A DNA stretch of 64,000 bases from Flavobacterium album (GTDB lineage Bacteria; Bacteroidota; Bacteroidia; Flavobacteriales; Flavobacteriaceae), in contig NZ_CP029186.1 in the NCBI RefSeq assembly GCF_003096035.1, positions 695,001 through 759,000 of the forward strand. The letters run 5' to 3'. This document shows positions 61,261-64,000 of the stretch, one piece after another. Below the pieces are notes generated by a model, which ran no database searches, was not told where the DNA came from, and was given only the letters and a program-made list of their open reading frames with translations. The translations under genes and the position numbers were made by a program. How positions within the stretch are numbered: position 1 is the first letter of the stretch; the number at the start of each line of letters is the position of its first letter.

Positions 61261-61455
61261 TTAAGCAACAGCTTCCTGTTTGTCTATAACTACCTGGCCC
61301 CTGTAGTACATTTTGCCCTCATGCCAGTAAGCCCTGTGGTACAAATGCGCTTCGCCTGTTACAGGACATGTAGCAATTTGAGGAACAGATGCTTTATAAT
61401 GTGTCCTTCTTTTATCTCTTCTTGTTTTCGAGGTCTTTCTCTTAGGATGTGCCAT
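61261..61455 (-). CDS. rpmF: 50S ribosomal protein L32
   Basis: The 64-residue product has the L32 pattern [20 protein letters not shown] and [20 protein letters not shown]. It lacks the full zinc-ribbon of some L32 proteins; only one Cys remains. It follows yceD by 13 bases, the conserved yceD-rpmF arrangement. Co-transcription with fatty-acid genes downstream is also seen in other bacteria. Confidence 0.98.
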   Translation of the reverse strand: MAHPKRKTSKTRRDKRRTHYKASVPQIATCPVTGEAHLYHRAYWHEGKMYYRGQVVIDKQEAVA

Positions 61456-61468
61456 TTTCTATATTATT

Positions 61469-62065
61469 TTATCCGTTTAACAGTTTTTTCAATTCGTCCC
61501 AACGGGGATCGGTATTCTCTTTTTGTTCTTCTTCTTTTTTACTCTTTTTCTCTTTCGGAGCAAGCTCGTTCAGTTTGTCTAATATCGCGGCATCTATAGT
61601 ACCGTCCTTAATTCCGGGATGTACCCGTTTTGAAGGGACCGAGAGCACTATCATTTCATAAATGTATTGTGCCACGTTCACCTGGTATTCGCCATGCGGC
61701 AAAATAAGCATTTCATCGTTGTCGTCGTTGTATTCGTCCCCAAATTTCACAATGAGATTCAGCTTGCCTTTTACGGGCAGGTCAAAATCCTCATTCGACA
61801 GGTCGCAGGGTACGTTAACTGTACCTTTATGCTTAAAGCTGAGCTCCAGCATGGTGCTCTTCTTCTCCAAAACTAAGTTCACTTTAATGTTGACGTCGTT
61901 ATATTCGTCAAAACCAAAGTCATCAAAGAACGTTTTATTAATTTCAAACTCAAACTGGTGCTTCCCCTGCTTCAACCCCACGAACGGGATTAAAAAATCT
62001 TTGTTCGCTTTCATCTCGCCAGTTTTTTTTAATTTTTTCACCGAAAAAGGCCGCAACTCATTCAT
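61469..62065 (-). CDS. YceD/DUF177 family 23S rRNA accumulation protein
   Basis: The 198-residue product starts MNELRPFSVKKLKKTGEMKA and has FVGLKQGKHQFEFEINKTFF, VNVPCDLSNEDFDLPVKGKL, then an acidic block EYNDDNDEMLILPHGEYQVN and a Lys/Glu-rich tail. The order beside rpmF and the C-D-L / E-x-x-L-P pattern match YceD/DUF177, which in E. coli helps accumulate 23S rRNA. It has a strong promoter (62086-62115) and probably drives the whole cluster. Confidence 0.9.
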   Translation of the reverse strand: MNELRPFSVKKLKKTGEMKANKDFLIPFVGLKQGKHQFEFEINKTFFDDFGFDEYNDVNIKVNLVLEKKSTMLELSFKHKGTVNVPCDLSNEDFDLPVKGKLNLIVKFGDEYNDDNDEMLILPHGEYQVNVAQYIYEMIVLSVPSKRVHPGIKDGTIDAAILDKLNELAPKEKKSKKEEEQKENTDPRWDELKKLLNG

Positions 62066-62085
62066 TACAACATATTTCGAGCGTG

Positions 62086-62115
62086 CAAAGATAGAAAATT
62101 ATTGCAAACCCAAAA
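62086..62115 (-). promoter_or_regulatory. Promoter of the yceD-rpmF-fabH-accB-accC cluster
   Basis: On the minus strand TTTTG (62111-62115) is 17 bases from TATCTTTG (62086-62093), a full match to the Bacteroidota consensus. The yceD ATG follows 20 bases after the -7 element. Confidence 0.75.
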
Positions 62116-62118
62116 CTG

Positions 62119-63183
62119 TTATCCATATTTTTTTTCTTCTTGTTTTTCCCTGATTTTCAAAGGGTTTTTAACAAGTTCTTTATAAACACCCCTGTTTTGG
62201 TAAACATCAAGCGCCAGGTAAACCGCTTCTTTAAACGAGTTAAAATCAGCAACTCCCTTCCCGGCTATCTCATAGGCGGTGCCATGATCAGGCGAGGTGC
62301 GTACCGCCTCAAGGCCTGCCGTGTAGTTCACTCCATTGCCAAAAGACAGCGTTTTGAACGGTATGAGCCCCTGGTCGTGGTAGGCCGCAATAACGGCATC
62401 GTATTTTTCATATTGGCCGCTGCCAAAAAAACTGTCTGCCGAAAATGGCCCGAAAACCAATACTCCTTCTTCAAAAAGCTTTTTGAGCGCGGGCTTCACC
62501 ACTTCGTCATCCTCTTTCCCGATAACCCCATTATCGCCACTGTGCGGATTTACCCCAAGCACAGCGATCTTAGGTTTGCCGATACCAAAATCCTGCTTCA
62601 GCGTTTTGTTGATAGTGGTAAGTTTTTTGCGTATGAGTGCCTCCGTAAGATGTGCGGAAACTTCATTTACCGGGATATGATCGGTCAGCAGGCCTACGCG
62701 CAGGTTATCCTGCACCATCAGCATAAGCGCATCGCCTTCCAACTGTTCGTTCAGGTAATCCGTATGCCCCGGGAATTTAAATTCGTCCGACTGTATGTTG
62801 TGCTTGTTTATTGGCGCCGTAACCAATACATCAATAGTTCCTTCCTTTAAAGCCGCCACTGCCTCAGTAAAGGACTTTACCGCCAGCGCCCCGGCCATTT
62901 TATCTTCTTTGCCAAACTCAACATTGAAGCCTTCTTTCCAAACGTTCAGCACATTGATCTTACCTATCACTACCTGGCTTAAGTTATCAATGCCGTGCAG
63001 GTTGCAGCTTAGCTCCATGGTTTTTTTTACAAAAGACAGCGCTTTTACATTGCCAAAGATCACCGGCGTGCAAAATTCCAGCATACGGGTATCCTCAAAA
63101 GTTTTCAGGATCACTTCGCTCCCGATACCGTTAAGGTCGCCCACAGAGATACCCACTATTACATTTTCTGCCTTTTTTGTCAT
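62119..63183 (-). CDS. pdxA: 4-hydroxythreonine-4-phosphate dehydrogenase
   Basis: PdxA oxidises 4-phosphohydroxy-L-threonine with NAD in the DXP-dependent vitamin B6 pathway. The 354-residue product has GISVGDLNGIGSEVILKTFE, TAPINKHNIQSDEFKFPGHT (metal-binding His), NPHSGDNGVIGKED, YHDQGLIPFKTLSFGNGVN and TSPDHGTAYEIAGKG. The metal-binding His residues are present. ATG at 63181-63183. A -7 element (63214-63221, minus) lies just beside that of the divergent ribE. Confidence 0.97.
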   Translation of the reverse strand: MTKKAENVIVGISVGDLNGIGSEVILKTFEDTRMLEFCTPVIFGNVKALSFVKKTMELSCNLHGIDNLSQVVIGKINVLNVWKEGFNVEFGKEDKMAGALAVKSFTEAVAALKEGTIDVLVTAPINKHNIQSDEFKFPGHTDYLNEQLEGDALMLMVQDNLRVGLLTDHIPVNEVSAHLTEALIRKKLTTINKTLKQDFGIGKPKIAVLGVNPHSGDNGVIGKEDDEVVKPALKKLFEEGVLVFGPFSADSFFGSGQYEKYDAVIAAYHDQGLIPFKTLSFGNGVNYTAGLEAVRTSPDHGTAYEIAGKGVADFNSFKEAVYLALDVYQNRGVYKELVKNPLKIREKQEEKKYG

Positions 63184-63199
63184 GATGCTGATTATTGCT

Positions 63200-63221
63200 T
63201 AATTTTGGAGTTACAAATTTA
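63200..63221. promoter_or_regulatory. Divergent -7 elements of ribE and pdxA
   Basis: TAATTTTG (63200-63207, plus, ribE) and TAAATTTG (63214-63221, minus, pdxA) match TAnnTTTG and lie only six bases apart, so the two transcripts start from overlapping promoters. Clear -33 TTG elements were not found for either. Confidence 0.5.
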
Positions 63222-63236
63222 GTAAAATTAATCAGC

Positions 63237-63827
63237 ATGTTTACAGGAATTATTGAAGCTGCGGGTACTATAAAGCAAATAGTACACGATAACAGCAATT
63301 ATAACATAACAATCACTTCGAACATAACACACGAACTGAAAATAGACCAAAGCGTAGCCCATGACGGCGTATGCCTTACAGTAGTATCCATCGACGGCGA
63401 CAGTTATACGGTTACGGCAATTAAAGAAACATTAGACAAGACCAACCTTAAAGGGTGGCATGAAGGCGGCATTGTAAACCTGGAGCGCGCCATGAAGCTG
63501 GGCGACCGCCTGGACGGGCACATCGTACAAGGGCACGTGGACCAGACCGGCATCTGCAGCTCGGTGGAGGAAGTTGGCGGAAGCTGGTATTTTACCTTTG
63601 GCTATGATAAGCTCCAGAACAATATCACCATCGAAAAAGGCTCTATAACGGTAAATGGCGTGAGCCTTACGGTAGTCAACTCGAAGGAACATGAATTCAG
63701 CGTGGCTATTATCCCGTACACCTATGAGCATACCAATTTTAAGAACATACAGCCTGGCACAATTGTAAACCTTGAATTTGATGTTATCGGGAAGTATGTA
63801 GCGAGGCTGCAGGCATTGAGGGGATAA
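63237..63827 (+). CDS. ribE: Riboflavin synthase
   Basis: Riboflavin synthase joins two lumazine molecules into riboflavin. The 196-residue product starts MFTGIIEAAGTIKQI and has two similar lumazine-binding halves: VAHDGVCLTVVSID / MKLGDRLDGHIVQGHVDQTG and ITVNGVSLTVVNSK / IPYTYEHTNFKNIQPGTIVN. The ATG at 63237 starts at the conserved MFTGI. No FMN riboswitch is seen upstream (only 30 bases from promoter to start). It stands alone, divergent from pdxA. Confidence 0.97.
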   Translation: MFTGIIEAAGTIKQIVHDNSNYNITITSNITHELKIDQSVAHDGVCLTVVSIDGDSYTVTAIKETLDKTNLKGWHEGGIVNLERAMKLGDRLDGHIVQGHVDQTGICSSVEEVGGSWYFTFGYDKLQNNITIEKGSITVNGVSLTVVNSKEHEFSVAIIPYTYEHTNFKNIQPGTIVNLEFDVIGKYVARLQALRG

Positions 63828-63866
63828 TTGTCCGATGTCGGAGGGGATTGTAAATATGATATAAAC

Positions 63867-63950
63867 GTTGACGGTAAAGACACAGTGCCTGTGTCTCGCC
63901 AATGTTCCAATTAATATGTTAGACGCATTCAATGCGTCTCTACCGTTAAC
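63867..63950. repeat. Palindromic repeat (TTGACGGTAAAGACAC ... CTCTACCGTTAAC)
   Basis: GTTGACGGTAAAGACAC on the left is complementary to GTCTCTACCGTTAAC on the right. Inside are two perfect small hairpins, GACACAGTGCCTGTGTC and AGACGCATTCAATGCGTCT. It is non-coding and lies after ribE. Confidence 0.75.
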
Positions 63951-64000
63951 ATCCTTTTTCATGTTTAGCACGACATGCGGTGTTTCAAAATTCCTGGAGC

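Noticed and set aside
63184..63236. FMN riboswitch upstream of ribE
   Set aside because: The space between promoter element and ATG is about 30 bases, far too short for the RNA.

Overview
The window looks like a chromosomal segment of a member of the Flavobacteriaceae (Bacteroidota), close to Flavobacterium. The evidence is a type IX secretion (T9SS) cargo locus with a PorP/SprF-like protein and an OmpA-family partner, a fused MurF-alanine racemase gene, a RefSeq-style 'type 1 periplasmic binding fold' lipoprotein beside a TonB-dependent receptor, promoters of the Bacteroidota TTG-N17..23-TAnnTTTG type, and several dispersed palindromic repeats of the kind common in flavobacteria. Most genes have mid-40s to low-50s percent G+C by eye. 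No rRNA, tRNA, CRISPR array, insertion sequence or prophage was seen.

Layout. 1-2.5 kb: SRPBCC proteins, an ArsR-type regulator with a clear two-site operator, and RlmF. 2.6-12.5 kb: a minus-strand T9SS operon encoding a 2319-residue type B adhesin, a SprF-like outer-membrane protein and an OmpA/TPR/PD40 protein. 12.7-20.1 kb: LpxH, two convergent small cysteine-motif proteins, RecJ, a frameshifted Sel1-repeat gene, a methyltransferase and a leucine-rich-repeat protein. 20.3-22.9 kb: an AT-rich gene for a PD-(D/E)xK nuclease fused to a STAND NTPase, the best candidate for a little-described (probably anti-phage) system. 23-29 kb: RsmI, a low-complexity protein, thymidine kinase, a RelE/ParE-type toxin-antitoxin pair abutting murF-alr, and MscL. 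30-38 kb: alcohol dehydrogenase, Asd, a cupin, and a probable metal-uptake locus (His-rich small protein, TonB receptor, lipoprotein). 38-57 kb: secreted peptidases (two S9, one S41, one C1, one M12B-like T9SS cargo), LpxR, MtgA, a glutamate-type symporter, DedA, a FAD oxidoreductase, a serine hydrolase and small secreted proteins. 58-64 kb: the yceD-rpmF-fabH-accB-accC cluster (fatty-acid synthesis start), pdxA and ribE.

Three genes (Sel1 protein at 16.9 kb, murF-alr at 27.5 kb, GNAT acetyltransferase at 42.2 kb) are each broken by a single-base change in or next to a homopolymer, while the protein on both sides of the break is intact. The simplest explanation is residual assembly error. The murF-alr break is at an A5G tract and could also be read through by slippage.

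The many intergenic repeats fall into at least eight families. One 116-121 bp family occurs three times (once truncated). Short C/G-rich repeat units appear both between genes and, in frame, inside two coding regions (the low-complexity protein and the Tdk tail).
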